The notes beneath the pieces are model-generated. The model was given only the letters and a program-made list of their open reading frames with translations. It did no database searches and was not told the origin of the DNA. From Nocardia sp. MH4 (GTDB taxonomy: Bacteria; Actinomycetota; Actinomycetes; Mycobacteriales; Mycobacteriaceae): DNA of 64,000 nt. Every line of letters begins with the position of its first letter. Position 1 is the stretch's first letter. Below are positions 16,491 through 25,419 of the stretch, piece after piece. The DNA lies in assembly GCF_019266065.1 (NCBI RefSeq), contig NZ_LPNR01000112.1:459578-523577 (forward strand), written 5' to 3'. The position numbers and the translations under genes were made by a program.

Positions 16491-16862
16491 CTACGTCTTG
16501 CGACGTTCCTGCGCGACCACCTTGCCGACGGCGCCGTCGAGTTTGGTCCCGGCGGGCCAGCCCACGTAATGGCAGAGGAACAGCGCGATCTCGCGCAGCT
16601 GTTCCTCGGTCAGCTCACCGTTGCGCAGCGCCGCCCCGATCTGGATCTCGGCGATGTCGAGATGGCCCTGCGCGGTGAGCGCGCCGAGCAGCAGCAGCCG
16701 CCGTTCCCGCACGGTCAGCGCGGGGCGCGACCAGATCTCGCCGAACAGGTGATCCGCGGTGACCGCGAAGTAGTCACCGGGGCCGTCGGTGAAGTCCCAG
16801 CCGTAGACCTCGCTCATCTTGGCCAGGCCACGCTGCCTGAGGTCGTCGTCGGTGGTGCTCAT
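16491..16862 (-). CDS. Carboxymuconolactone-decarboxylase-like protein
   Basis: A 123-aa all-helical CMD-family protein: RRLLLLGALTAQGHLDIAEI, then ALRNGELTEEQLREIALFLC and HYVGWPAGTKLD. The C-x-x-C/H redox pair of AhpD is absent, so it resembles the CMD or uncharacterised branch. The start overlaps the stop of the upstream dehydrogenase by 4 nt, making it the last gene of the ALDH, SDR, dehydrogenase, CMD operon. As I recall the M. tuberculosis map, the same order ends at Rv0771 beside cyp51. Confidence 0.85.
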   Translation of the reverse strand: MSTTDDDLRQRGLAKMSEVYGWDFTDGPGDYFAVTADHLFGEIWSRPALTVRERRLLLLGALTAQGHLDIAEIQIGAALRNGELTEEQLREIALFLCHYVGWPAGTKLDGAVGKVVAQERRKT

Positions 16863-17746
16863 GATGTCTCCTTGTCGAGAACGGCCCCGGCGACGCCGAG
16901 CCCGTCGGCCAGCCGGGCGATGGCCAGGTGCGCGAGCGGCAGATCGACGCCGAGCCGGTCGCCGAGCTCCAGGGCCAGCGCGAGGTCCTTTTCACCGAGA
17001 TCGCGCACATGGCCCAGGATCGGGAACCAGAAGTCGTCGGGGTCCAGCGGGGCGGTGGTGTCGCGCAGCATGATCGCGCCCGGCCCCCCGGTCACCGCGT
17101 CGGAGTGGCGCACCACCTTGCCGAGCGCGGTGAGACTGAGCCCGGCGGCGTCGGCCAGGCGCTGGGCCTCGGTCGCGGCGGTGAACGAGATGAAGTGCAA
17201 CAGGTTGCGCGCCAACTTCATTCGGGTGCCCGCGCCGACGTCCCCGGCGTGCACGATCAGGTCGGCGAAACAGCCGAACGGCGCCCTGATCCGATCCACG
17301 GCGGCCGCGCTGCCGCCGATCATCACGGCCAGGCTGCCGTGGGTGGCCCCCGGCGCGCCACCGCTGACCGGCGCGTCGACGAACTCGACCCCGTGCTGCG
17401 CGCAGCGCGTGGCGAGTTCGTCCGCGGTCCGATCACCGATGGTCGAATGCACCGCGACGACGGTGCCGGGAACCGCGGTGCGCAGGATGCCCGCCGGACC
17501 GGTGAGCACCTCCCGCACCTGCGCGTCGTCGACGACGGTCACGCAGATGACCCGCGCCTGCGCCGCCAGCGCCGCCGGATCGGCGGCCGTCCGGGCCCCC
17601 GCCTCGACGAACGGCACGGTGGCCTCGGCGCGGACGTCACAGACGGTGAGCCCGCCCGGCCAGTCCAGCAGGCGCCGGGCCATCGGCGTGCCCATATTGC
17701 CCAGCCCGACGAATCCGACCGGCAGCTCATCCGATGCGGTCGTCAT
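16859..17746 (-). CDS. NAD(P)-dependent 3-hydroxyisobutyrate-dehydrogenase-like enzyme
   Basis: A 295-aa beta-hydroxyacid dehydrogenase. The Rossmann motif VGFVGLGNMGTPMARRLLDW (about residues 9-28) marks the family, DAPVSGGAPGATHGSLAVMI is the substrate-binding block, and Lys in GAGTRMKLARNLLHF is the catalytic lysine. The ATG at 17746 overlaps the SDR stop by 4 nt. Together with ALDH and SDR it forms a three-enzyme alcohol/aldehyde/hydroxyacid oxidation series next to CYP51. It may act on side-chain products of a P450. Confidence 0.88.
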   Translation of the reverse strand: MTTASDELPVGFVGLGNMGTPMARRLLDWPGGLTVCDVRAEATVPFVEAGARTAADPAALAAQARVICVTVVDDAQVREVLTGPAGILRTAVPGTVVAVHSTIGDRTADELATRCAQHGVEFVDAPVSGGAPGATHGSLAVMIGGSAAAVDRIRAPFGCFADLIVHAGDVGAGTRMKLARNLLHFISFTAATEAQRLADAAGLSLTALGKVVRHSDAVTGGPGAIMLRDTTAPLDPDDFWFPILGHVRDLGEKDLALALELGDRLGVDLPLAHLAIARLADGLGVAGAVLDKETS

Positions 17747-18492
17747 CGGATGATCTGCCCGCCGTCGACGTTCAGGATCTGCCCGCTGACCCAGCTCGCG
17801 TCGTCGGACAGCAGATACAGGCAGGCGCCGACCAGGTCCTGCGGTGTGCCCATCCGCCTGATCGGGATCCGGGACACCATGTCCTTCACCAGATTCCCCG
17901 GCGTCACGGTCTGCGTGGCCTCGGTGTCGATCGGGCCGGGCGCGATGGCGTTGACCCGGATCTTCGAGCCGCCGAGCTCGGTCGCCAGCTGCTGGGTGAG
18001 TCCGTTGATGCCGACCTTGGCCAGCCCGTAGAACCCGGAGTACAGCCAGGCCGCCGTGGAGGATTGATTGACGATGGAACCGCCGCCCGCCGCGACCATG
18101 GGCTGCCAGACCGCACGCGTCACATTGAGCGCGCCGTCGAAATTCACGCCCATGAACTTCTTGTAGTAGTCCCACGGGACGGTGAGCAGCAGGTCCAGCT
18201 TCATCTCGCCGTAGATCGCCGCGTTGTTCACCAGGTGATGGATGGCCCCGAACTCGGCGACGGTGAATTCCGCCAGCGCCGTGGCGGATTCGGGATCGGC
18301 CACATCGACCCGGTGGAACGCCGCGGTGCCGCCCTCGGCGACGATCTTCGCCGCGACCTCCGCGCCGCGCTCGGCGTTGAGATCGGCGACGACGACATTG
18401 GCGCCCTCGGCGGCGAGCGCGGCGGCGTAGACCGCGCCGATGCCCTGTGCCGCGCCGGTGACGATCGCGGTGCGACCGGTGAAACGTGCCAT
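17743..18492 (-). CDS. Short-chain dehydrogenase/reductase
   Basis: A 249-aa classical SDR. TGAAQGIG is at residues 12-19, NNAAIYG stands for NNAG, and SSTAAWLYSGFYGLAK gives the catalytic Ser and Y-x-x-x-K. The C terminus ends SGQILNVDGGQIIR. AGGAG lies 10 nt before the ATG at 18492. It is 33 bp downstream of the ALDH gene and coupled to the next dehydrogenase. Likely role: oxidation of a secondary alcohol or 3-hydroxyacyl intermediate in the CYP51-linked pathway. The substrate is unknown. Confidence 0.9.
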   Translation of the reverse strand: MARFTGRTAIVTGAAQGIGAVYAAALAAEGANVVVADLNAERGAEVAAKIVAEGGTAAFHRVDVADPESATALAEFTVAEFGAIHHLVNNAAIYGEMKLDLLLTVPWDYYKKFMGVNFDGALNVTRAVWQPMVAAGGGSIVNQSSTAAWLYSGFYGLAKVGINGLTQQLATELGGSKIRVNAIAPGPIDTEATQTVTPGNLVKDMVSRIPIRRMGTPQDLVGACLYLLSDDASWVSGQILNVDGGQIIR

Positions 18493-18525
18493 GGTTGTTC
18501 AGCTCCTGTGTAGGGGTCGGTGCGC

Positions 18526-19995
18526 TCAGGCGGGGGTGGCGACGAGCTTGGTCTCGAGGTATTCCTCGAAGCCCGCGACGCCCATCTCCCGGCCGATGCC
18601 GGACTGCTTGTAGCCGCCGAACGGTGCGTCGGCGTGGTACCAGAGCCCGCCGTTGACGCTCAGCGTCCCCGTCCGCACGCCCGCGACCACCCGCTCCACC
18701 CGCGCCGGGTCCGTGCCCCAGACCGAGCCCGACAGACCGTAGGGCGAGTCGTTGGCCAGTCGGATCGCGTCGTCGTCTCCGTCGTGCGGGATCACCACGA
18801 GCACCGGCCCGAAGATCTCCTCCTGCGCGACGGTCGCGGAATTGCCGAGGCCGGCGATGAGCGTCGGCTCGATGAAGAAACCGCGTTCCTGGTTGGCGGG
18901 CCTGCCACCACCCACCACGATCTGTCCGCCCTCGGCCTTCGCGAGCTCGAGATAGCGCTCCACCCGCGCCCGCTGCTGCGCGGAAATCACCGGCCCGCAC
19001 ACGGTCGCGGCGTTCGTCGGGTCTCCCGCCGCCAGCCCCGACAGTGTCGCGGCGGCCGCGGCCACCGCGGCGTCGTAGGCCGCGCGCGGCACCAGCAACC
19101 GGGTGGTGAGGGCACAGCCCTGGCCCGCGTGCACGGCGACGGTGAACGCGGTGTAGCTCGCGGCCGCGGCGATATCGGCGTCGTCGAGCACGACCGCCGC
19201 CGACTTGCCGCCCAACTCGAGGAAGGTGCGCTTGAGCGTCGCCGAGGCGCCCGCCATCACCGAGCGGCCGGTGCGCGTCGAGCCGGTGAAGGTGATCATG
19301 TCGACGCGCGGATCGTCGACCAGCTGCGCGCCGAGGCCGTGATCGGCGGAGGTGACGATATTGAGCACGCCGGCGGGAATGTCGGTGTGTTCGGCGACGA
19401 GCGGGCCCAGCACCGCAGCGCACCACGGTGTGTCCGGCGCGGGCTTGAGCACCACGGTATTGCCCGCGGCGAGGGCGGGGCCGATTTTCGCCAGGTTGAT
19501 CTGGTGCGGGAAGTTCCACGGCGTGATGGCGCCGACGACGCCCACGGCCTCGCGGCGGATCACCCGCCGGGAGGCGACCCCCATCAGGTCCCGCGTGCCC
19601 AGATCCGTTTCCCAGGTGTAGTTCTCGGCCAGCTCGGCGGCATAGGTCAGATCGGCGACCGGGCCTTCCAGCTGCGGTCCGCTGGTGAGCATGACCGGGG
19701 TGCCGACCTCGGCGATCGTGATCTCGCGCAACTCCTCGAGGTGCTCGCCCAGCACGTCGCGCAGTTGACGCAGGCAGTGGGCGCGGAACGCGGGGTCGCG
19801 GGACCACCCGGTCTCGTCGAAAGCGGCGCGGGCCGCGCCGATCGCGGCGTCCATGTCGGCGGCCGAAGCGTCGGCGGCGTGACCGAGCACCTCCTCGGTC
19901 GCCGGATTGATCGTCGCGAAGACGCCGGAGCCACCCGGGATCAGCTTGCCGCCGATCAGCAGGGGCGTGCCGCCGGCAGGGACGAGGCCGTTCAT
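18526..19995 (-). CDS. NAD(P)-dependent aldehyde dehydrogenase
   Basis: A 489-aa ALDH of normal length. PWNFP with Asn161, general-base Glu260 in FLELGGKS and nucleophile Cys294 in GQGC are all present. The start is the ATG at 19995 with GGAG upstream. It leads the four-gene operon and is divergent from the second TetR. The operator core TGTCTGGACA lies 17 bp before the start codon, so the operon should be repressed by the TetR pair. It oxidises an aldehyde, perhaps from P450-mediated hydroxylation or demethylation of a lipid. Confidence 0.92.
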   Translation of the reverse strand: MNGLVPAGGTPLLIGGKLIPGGSGVFATINPATEEVLGHAADASAADMDAAIGAARAAFDETGWSRDPAFRAHCLRQLRDVLGEHLEELREITIAEVGTPVMLTSGPQLEGPVADLTYAAELAENYTWETDLGTRDLMGVASRRVIRREAVGVVGAITPWNFPHQINLAKIGPALAAGNTVVLKPAPDTPWCAAVLGPLVAEHTDIPAGVLNIVTSADHGLGAQLVDDPRVDMITFTGSTRTGRSVMAGASATLKRTFLELGGKSAAVVLDDADIAAAASYTAFTVAVHAGQGCALTTRLLVPRAAYDAAVAAAAATLSGLAAGDPTNAATVCGPVISAQQRARVERYLELAKAEGGQIVVGGGRPANQERGFFIEPTLIAGLGNSATVAQEEIFGPVLVVIPHDGDDDAIRLANDSPYGLSGSVWGTDPARVERVVAGVRTGTLSVNGGLWYHADAPFGGYKQSGIGREMGVAGFEEYLETKLVATPA

Positions 19996-20012
19996 GGCAG
20001 GTCTCCGATACT

Positions 20013-20022
20013 TGTCTGGACA
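20013..20022. promoter_or_regulatory. Operator core before ALDH operon
   Basis: TGTCTGGACA is the core found in the shared TetR element (TGTC-NN-GACA). Here it lies between the start codon and a -10-like TATATT read on the minus strand, a position where bound repressor would block transcription. Confidence 0.55.
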
Positions 20023-20098
20023 GGTGTACGGAATATAGTTCGGATTCCGGAACGGCCGCAAGGGAATGCGCGTCATTCGTCCATACACCCAGCTGTAG

Positions 20099-20118
20099 TA
20101 GCATCCAGACACATGTCC
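20099..20118 (+). promoter_or_regulatory. Shared promoter/operator element at tetR (copy 2)
   Basis: TAGCAT at 20099-20104 is a -10-like TANNNT. It is followed by CCAGACAC and the ATG of the TetR gene at 20113, then TCC. Transcription would begin within 1-3 nt of the ATG, giving a leaderless mRNA, and the operator would cover the start site. Confidence 0.6.
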
Positions 20119-20706
20119 GAACCCGCGCCTACCGGCATCGAAGCAACTCGACGACGCTTGACGGAGAAACAGGCCGACACCGTGGACCGCCTGACCGTGG
20201 CCGCGGTCGAGGTGCTGGCCAGGGCGGGCTACTCGGGGACCACCATCCGGCTCGTCGCCGCCGCGGCCGGCGTCGGCACCGCGACCGCGTACACCTACTT
20301 CTCCTCCAAGGAACACCTGATCTCAGAGGTGTTCTGGCGACGCCTCATCGCCCTGCCGTACCTGGACGACCAGGACGCCGACCCGACGACGCGGGTAGTC
20401 GCCGTGCTGCGCCGGGTCTCGATGCTGGTGGCCGACGAGCCCGCGCTCGCCGGCGCGGTCAGCAGCGCGCTGCTCGGTGACGATCCCGATGTGCGACACC
20501 TGCGACTACGCATCGGCAAGGAGATCCGCCACCGGCTCGCGCTGGCCCTGGGCACCAAGGACCCCGAACAACTCGCGGCGCTGGAACTCCTGTATTCCGG
20601 CGCGCTGTTACAGGGCGGCATGGGACTGCTCTCCTACGCCGAGGTCGCCGACCTGCTCGAGGTCTGCGCGCGCCGCATGCTGGCCGAACCGGCACCGGGC
20701 GACTGA
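20113..20706 (+). CDS. TetR family regulator of the CYP51/ALDH locus
   Basis: A 197-aa TetR repressor with HTH IRLVAAAAGVGTATAYTYFS plus SKEHLISEVFWRR. About two thirds of its residues match the TetR at 15842 by eye. It is divergent from the ALDH operon and 90 bp upstream of CYP51. This matches the order I recall in M. tuberculosis (Rv0767c between the Rv0768 ALDH and the cyp51 genes). It is probably autorepressed through the element overlapping its own start codon. Confidence 0.9.
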   Translation: MSEPAPTGIEATRRRLTEKQADTVDRLTVAAVEVLARAGYSGTTIRLVAAAAGVGTATAYTYFSSKEHLISEVFWRRLIALPYLDDQDADPTTRVVAVLRRVSMLVADEPALAGAVSSALLGDDPDVRHLRLRIGKEIRHRLALALGTKDPEQLAALELLYSGALLQGGMGLLSYAEVADLLEVCARRMLAEPAPGD

Positions 20707-20739
20707 CAGTTCCTCCTTGTCGCGCGACGGTAACCGTAG

Positions 20740-20777
20740 TACTGTCCAGACACATGTCCATCTGATGTCTGGACAGT
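20740..20777 (+). promoter_or_regulatory. cyp51 promoter with double operator
   Basis: TACTGT (20740-20745) is the -10-like part, followed by CCAGACAC-ATGTCC as in the other copies. ACTGTCCAGACA (20741-20752) and TGTCTGGACAGT (20766-20777) form a perfect 12-bp inverted repeat 13 nt apart, so two TetR dimers could bind. The ATG at 20754 opens a four-codon ORF (ATG TCC ATC TGA) before the cyp51 ribosome binding site. Confidence 0.65.
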
Positions 20778-20796
20778 ATTCCGGGAAGGATTCCCC

Positions 20797-22149
20797 ATGA
20801 CGCCGGCCATACCGCGCCGTGTGTCCGGAGGCGACGACGGCCACGGACACCTCACCGAATTCCGTACCGATCCGATCGCGCTGATGCGCCGCGTCCGCGC
20901 CGAATGCGGCGATGTCGGGACCTTCGATCTCGCGGGACGCAACGTCGTGCTGCTCTCCGGTGCCGAAGCCAACGAGTTCTTCTTCCGGGCCGCCGACGAC
21001 GACCTCGATCAGGGCGCGGCCTATCCGTTCATGAAGCCGATCTTCGGGGAGGGCGTCGTCTTCGACGCGCCACCGGAGCGGCGCAAGGAGATGCTGCACA
21101 ACCAGGCGCTGCGGGCCGACCACATGCGCGGTCACGCCGGCACCATCGCCCGCGAGGTCGACCGGATGATCGCGAGCTGGGACGACGAGGGCGAGATCGA
21201 CCTGCTCGAATTCTTCGCCGAGCTCACCATCTACACCTCCTCGGCGTGCCTGATCGGACCGAAGTTCCGCGACCAGCTCGACGCGCGCTTCGCGCACCTC
21301 TATCACGAGCTCGAGCAGGGCACCGACGCGCTGGCCTACGTCGATCCGTACGCGCCGATCGAGAGTTTCGCCCGGCGCGACGCCGCCAGGGCCGCCCTGG
21401 TCGAGCTGGTGCAGGCGATCATGGATCAGCGCGCGGAGAATCCGCCCGCGGGCAAGGGCGACCGCGACATGCTCGACGTTCTCATGTCCGTCACCGACGA
21501 GGACGGTGCCCCGAGGTTCCCGGCGACCGAGATCACCGGCATCTTCATCTCGATGATGTTCGCCGGCCACCACACCACCTCCGGCACCGCGGCCTGGACC
21601 ATCATCGAACTGCTGCGCCATCCCGAGACACTGCGCGCGGTGGTCACCGAGCTCGACGAGCTGTTCGCCGACGGCGCGGAGGTCAGTCACCATGCGCTGC
21701 GCCGGATCCCGCGGCTGGAGGCCGCGCTCAAGGAGGCCCTGCGCCTGCACCCGCCGCTGATCGTGCTCATGCGTGTGGCCCGCGGCGAGTTCGAGGTGTG
21801 CGGGCACCGGATCGCACCGGGCGACATGGTCGCCGCCACCCCCGCGGTCTCCAACCGGATCCCGGAGGACTTCCCCGACCCGGACGCCTTCGATCCCGGC
21901 CGCTACCTCGATCCGCGCCAGGACGACATCGTCAACCGCTGGACCTGGATCCCCTTCGGCGCGGGCAGGCACCGCTGTGTCGGGGCGCCGTTCGCGCTCA
22001 TGCAACTCAAGGCGATCTTCTCGATCCTGCTGCGGGACTGGGAGTTCGAACTGGCCCAGCCGTCGTCGACCTATCGCAACGACCATTCGAAGATGGTCGT
22101 TCAGCTGCAACAGCCCTGTCGCGTCCGCTACCGTCGCCGGCATCGCTGA
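20797..22149 (+). CDS. cyp51: Sterol 14-alpha-demethylase CYP51
   Basis: A 450-aa P450 that by eye closely follows M. tuberculosis CYP51 along its length. Shared blocks include the start RVSGGDDGHGHL, FFFRAADDDLDQ, the I-helix FAGHHTTSGT, ALKEALRLHPP (ExxR) and the heme loop PFGAGRHRCVG with the cysteine ligand, ending KMVVQLQQP. It demethylates lanosterol-type sterols at C14 using an external ferredoxin. The usual partner ferredoxin gene is not adjacent here but lies at 38203 in the CYP123 operon. The start is the ATG at 20797 after GGGAAGGA. Confidence 0.95.
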   Translation: MTPAIPRRVSGGDDGHGHLTEFRTDPIALMRRVRAECGDVGTFDLAGRNVVLLSGAEANEFFFRAADDDLDQGAAYPFMKPIFGEGVVFDAPPERRKEMLHNQALRADHMRGHAGTIAREVDRMIASWDDEGEIDLLEFFAELTIYTSSACLIGPKFRDQLDARFAHLYHELEQGTDALAYVDPYAPIESFARRDAARAALVELVQAIMDQRAENPPAGKGDRDMLDVLMSVTDEDGAPRFPATEITGIFISMMFAGHHTTSGTAAWTIIELLRHPETLRAVVTELDELFADGAEVSHHALRRIPRLEAALKEALRLHPPLIVLMRVARGEFEVCGHRIAPGDMVAATPAVSNRIPEDFPDPDAFDPGRYLDPRQDDIVNRWTWIPFGAGRHRCVGAPFALMQLKAIFSILLRDWEFELAQPSSTYRNDHSKMVVQLQQPCRVRYRRRHR

Positions 22150-22190
22150 CCGCCCCGGGCCCACACCGCTGTCGGCATCCAGGAGGAACC

Positions 22191-23447
22191 GTGTCAGCAC
22201 CGTCGCTACCCACCGGATTCGATTTCACCGATCCAGCTCTCTGGCAACACCGTAACCCCGTCCAGGAATTCGCCGAACTACGCCGGACCGCGCCCGTGTG
22301 GTGGAACGCGCAGACCGACGCGCAGTCGGGCGGGTTCCGCGACGGCGGCTACTGGGTCGTCACCAAACATGAGGACATCAAGGAGATCTCGCGCAATCCC
22401 GACCTGTTCTCGTCACAGCGCAAGGGTTCGGTCATCCGGCTGCCCGGCGAAGTGACGCCCGAGCAGATCGAGCTGACCGGCGCGCTGCTGCTGAACATGG
22501 ACCCGCCCAAGCACACCAAGATCCGGCGCATCATCGCCAAGGGGTTCACCCCGCGCGCGGTCGAGGGGTTGCGCGCGGCACTGGCCGAGCGGGCGGCCGC
22601 CATCGTGCACGAGGCCGCGAAGACCGGTGGCGGTGACTTCGTCGAGCAGGTGGCGTGTGAACTACCGCTGCAGGCCATCGCGGAACTCGTCGGGGTGCCC
22701 CAGGAGGACCGCCGCAAGCTGTTCGACTGGTCGAATCAGATGCTCAACTACGACGACCCGGAATACGGTGACGCCACCACCACCGACGCCTCCTCCGCCG
22801 CCGCGACGGGCATCCTCGGCTACGCCTGGGACCTGGCCGAGCAGCGCCGGGCCGACCCGCGCGAAGACATCGTGAGCAAGCTCGTGCACGCCGACCTCGA
22901 CGGTGAGGCGCTCGGCTCCGACGAATTCGGATTCTTCGTCATCCTGCTCGCGGTGGCAGGCAACGAGACCACCCGCAACGCCATCACCCACGGTATGAAG
23001 GCCTTCGTCGACCACCCCGATCAGTGGGAGCTCTACCGGGCGCGCCGCCCGGCCACCGCGCCCGACGAGATCGTCCGGTGGGCGACACCGGTGACGGTGT
23101 TCCAGCGCACCGCCACCGCCGACACCGAGCTCGGCGGGCAGCGCATCCGGGCCGGTGACCGGGTCGGATTGTTCTACAGCTCGGCCAATTTCGACGAGGA
23201 CGCCTTCGCCTCGCCGTTCACCTTCGACATCCTGCGCGACCCCAACCCGCATCTGGGCTTCGGCGGCACCGGCGCCCACTTCTGCGTCGGGGCGAATCTG
23301 GCCCGGCTCGAGATCGATCTCGTCTTCGGGGCGATCGCCGAGGTGATGCCGAAACTGACCCAGGTCGCCGAGCCGCAGCGGCTGCGGTCGGGGTGGATCA
23401 ACGGCATCAAACACTGGCAGGTCGACTACGGGACCGGGGTGCGCTGA
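22191..23447 (+). CDS. CYP125-family P450 (steroid C26-monooxygenase-like)
   Basis: A 418-aa P450 with a GTG start behind AGGAGG. By eye it resembles CYP125 along its length: GFDFTDPALWQHRNPVQEFA, the I-helix LLAVAGNETTRNAITHGM, EIVRW as the ExxR region, WATPVTVFQRTA, heme loop GFGGTGAHFCVGANLAR, and the end RSGWINGIKHWQVDY. CYP125 oxidises C26 of cholesterol side chains. This copy is not next to classical cholesterol side-chain genes. Its stop overlaps the glycosyltransferase start (TGATG), so it may be a specialised paralogue. Confidence 0.88.
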   Translation: MSAPSLPTGFDFTDPALWQHRNPVQEFAELRRTAPVWWNAQTDAQSGGFRDGGYWVVTKHEDIKEISRNPDLFSSQRKGSVIRLPGEVTPEQIELTGALLLNMDPPKHTKIRRIIAKGFTPRAVEGLRAALAERAAAIVHEAAKTGGGDFVEQVACELPLQAIAELVGVPQEDRRKLFDWSNQMLNYDDPEYGDATTTDASSAAATGILGYAWDLAEQRRADPREDIVSKLVHADLDGEALGSDEFGFFVILLAVAGNETTRNAITHGMKAFVDHPDQWELYRARRPATAPDEIVRWATPVTVFQRTATADTELGGQRIRAGDRVGLFYSSANFDEDAFASPFTFDILRDPNPHLGFGGTGAHFCVGANLARLEIDLVFGAIAEVMPKLTQVAEPQRLRSGWINGIKHWQVDYGTGVR

Positions 23448-24703
23448 TGCGGATCGCGTTGCTGTCCTACCGGAGCAAGGCCCACTGCGGCGGCCAGGGG
23501 GTCTATGTCCGATATCTCAGCCAGGGGCTCGTCGAGCTGGGGCATCAGGTCGAGGTGTTCTCCGGTCAGCCCTATCCGGAAGACCTCGACCCCCGGGTCC
23601 GGCTGACCGAGGTACCGAGCCTGGACCTCTACCGTGACGACGATCCCTTCCGCACGCCGCACCCGCGCGAGATCCGCGACCGGATCGACCTGCTCGAACT
23701 CGCCACCATGTGGACGGCCGGGTTCCCGGAGCCGCGCACCTTCAGCCTGCGCGCCGCCCGGCTGCTGGCGACCCGCGCAGCGGACTTCGATGTCGTGCAC
23801 GACAATCAGTGCCTCGGGTACGGACTGCTCGACATCGCCCGCCTGCGGCCGCTGGTGGCGACGATCCATCATCCGATCACCCGTGATCGCGCGGTGGATC
23901 TGGCCGCGGCGCCGTGGCGGCGGCGCCCGTTCGTCCGGCGCTGGTACGGATTCCTCGGCATGCAGCAGCGGGTGGCCCGCCGGATTCCGGACCTGATCAC
24001 GGTGTCGGAATCGTCGGCCGCCGATATCGCCGCCGACTTCGGCGTCGTCCCGGCACAGCTGCGCACGGTCCCCCTCGGCGTGGACACCGCGCTGTTCCGG
24101 CCGCGCGAGACGCCCCGAGTCCGTGGCCGGATCGTGGCGGTCGCCAGCGCCGACAAGCCGCTCAAGGGCATCGCGCACCTGCTGCACGCGCTGGCGCGGC
24201 TGCGCCATCACCACGAGGTCGAGCTGCGGTTGGTCGCCAAGCTGGAGCCGAACGGGCCCACCGAGAAACTCATCGCCGAACTCGGTCTCGCCGATATCGT
24301 CACCCCGGTCAGCGGACTCAGCGACGACCGACTCGCCGCAGTGCTCGCCACGGCCGAGATCGCCTGCATTCCCTCGATGTACGAGGGGTTCTCGCTGCCT
24401 GCGGTCGAGGCCATGGCCAGCGGCACGCCCTTGGTCGCCAGCCGGGCCGGTGCGCTGCCCGAGGTGGTCGGCGACTGCGCGGAATTGATCACGCCCGGCG
24501 ACATCGATGCGCTGACCCGGGTCCTGGGCGAACTGCTCGCCGATCCGGCACGTCGGCGGCGGATGGGCGAGCGGGGTCGTCGGCGTGCCGTCGACCTGTT
24601 CAGCTGGGCCGCCGTCGCCGCGCAGACCGTCGCGGTCTACGAGCGCGCGATCGACCGCTTCCACTCCCCCGATTTCGGGCATTCGCAGGAGGATCCATGC
24701 TGA
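23447..24703 (+). CDS. Family 4 glycosyltransferase (GT-B fold)
   Basis: A 418-aa GT4 enzyme. The N-terminal Rossmann domain begins RIALLSYRSKAHCGGQGVYV with the Gly-rich loop. The C-terminal domain has the sugar-nucleotide site YEGFSLPAVEAMASGTPLVA with the E-x7-E motif. The ATG is fused to the P450 stop (TGATG), and its own stop overlaps the next methyltransferase start. It is probably a cytoplasmic retaining glycosyltransferase acting on a lipid or small-molecule acceptor made by this cassette. The sugar and the acceptor are unknown. Confidence 0.88.
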   Translation: MRIALLSYRSKAHCGGQGVYVRYLSQGLVELGHQVEVFSGQPYPEDLDPRVRLTEVPSLDLYRDDDPFRTPHPREIRDRIDLLELATMWTAGFPEPRTFSLRAARLLATRAADFDVVHDNQCLGYGLLDIARLRPLVATIHHPITRDRAVDLAAAPWRRRPFVRRWYGFLGMQQRVARRIPDLITVSESSAADIAADFGVVPAQLRTVPLGVDTALFRPRETPRVRGRIVAVASADKPLKGIAHLLHALARLRHHHEVELRLVAKLEPNGPTEKLIAELGLADIVTPVSGLSDDRLAAVLATAEIACIPSMYEGFSLPAVEAMASGTPLVASRAGALPEVVGDCAELITPGDIDALTRVLGELLADPARRRRMGERGRRRAVDLFSWAAVAAQTVAVYERAIDRFHSPDFGHSQEDPC

Positions 24704-25419
24704 CCGTCGACTTCGACCGCTTGGGCGTCGGACCCGGTTCCCGGGTGATCGATGTCGGCTGCGGAGCGGGACGGCACGCGTTCCAGGCCTACCGCCGGGG
24801 CGCCGACGTCGTGGCCTTCGACCAGAACGCGCAGGATCTGGCGCAGGTGGACGCCATGTTCGAGGCCATGGCCGCGGCGGGCGAGGCACCCGAGTACGCC
24901 AAGGCCGAGACCGTGCGTGGTGACGCGCTCGACCTGCCCTACGGCGACGGCGAATTCGACGTGGTCATCGCCTCGGAGATCCTCGAGCACGTCCCGGCCG
25001 ACGATCGGGCGATCGCCGAGCTCGCCCGCATCGTCACACCCGGTGGCGCGCTGGCGGTCACGGTGCCGCGCTGGCTGCCGGAACGCCTCTGCTGGGCGCT
25101 CTCGGACGAGTATCACGCCAACGAGGGCGGCCACGTGCGGATCTACCGAGCCGACGAGCTCCGCGACAAGGTCACCGCGCACGGACTGCGCTGTGTCCAC
25201 CGGGAATTCGCGCACGCGCTGCATTCGCCCTACTGGTGGCTCAAATGCGCGGTGGGCGTGCGCGACGACGACAATCCGCTGGTGCGCGCGTATCACCGCC
25301 TGCTGGTGTGGGACATGATGTCGGCGCCCACGCTGACCCGCACGGCCGAACGCCTGCTGAACCCGCTCGTCGGCAAGTCCGTCGCCCTCTATTTCACGAA
25401 GCCGGCGGTGCGGCGATGA
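24697..25419 (+). CDS. Class I SAM-dependent methyltransferase
   Basis: A 240-aa Methyltransf_11-type enzyme. Motif I VIDVGCGAGRH is at about residues 17-27, VAFDQN is the acidic strand-2 end, FDVVIASEILEHV is motif II, and LARIVTPGGALAVTVPR is motif III. The long C-terminal extension has an aromatic patch (SPYWWLKCAVGV) that may contact a hydrophobic substrate. Start and stop overlap both neighbours by a few nt, so it is translationally coupled within the GT cassette. Confidence 0.88.
   Translation: MLTVDFDRLGVGPGSRVIDVGCGAGRHAFQAYRRGADVVAFDQNAQDLAQVDAMFEAMAAAGEAPEYAKAETVRGDALDLPYGDGEFDVVIASEILEHVPADDRAIAELARIVTPGGALAVTVPRWLPERLCWALSDEYHANEGGHVRIYRADELRDKVTAHGLRCVHREFAHALHSPYWWLKCAVGVRDDDNPLVRAYHRLLVWDMMSAPTLTRTAERLLNPLVGKSVALYFTKPAVRR

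Noticed and set aside
16859..20104. 1081-codon minus-strand frame spanning the dehydrogenase, SDR and ALDH genes
   Set aside because: Only its last 295 codons are real (the dehydrogenase). The rest is an Arg-rich shadow of the SDR and ALDH in another frame.
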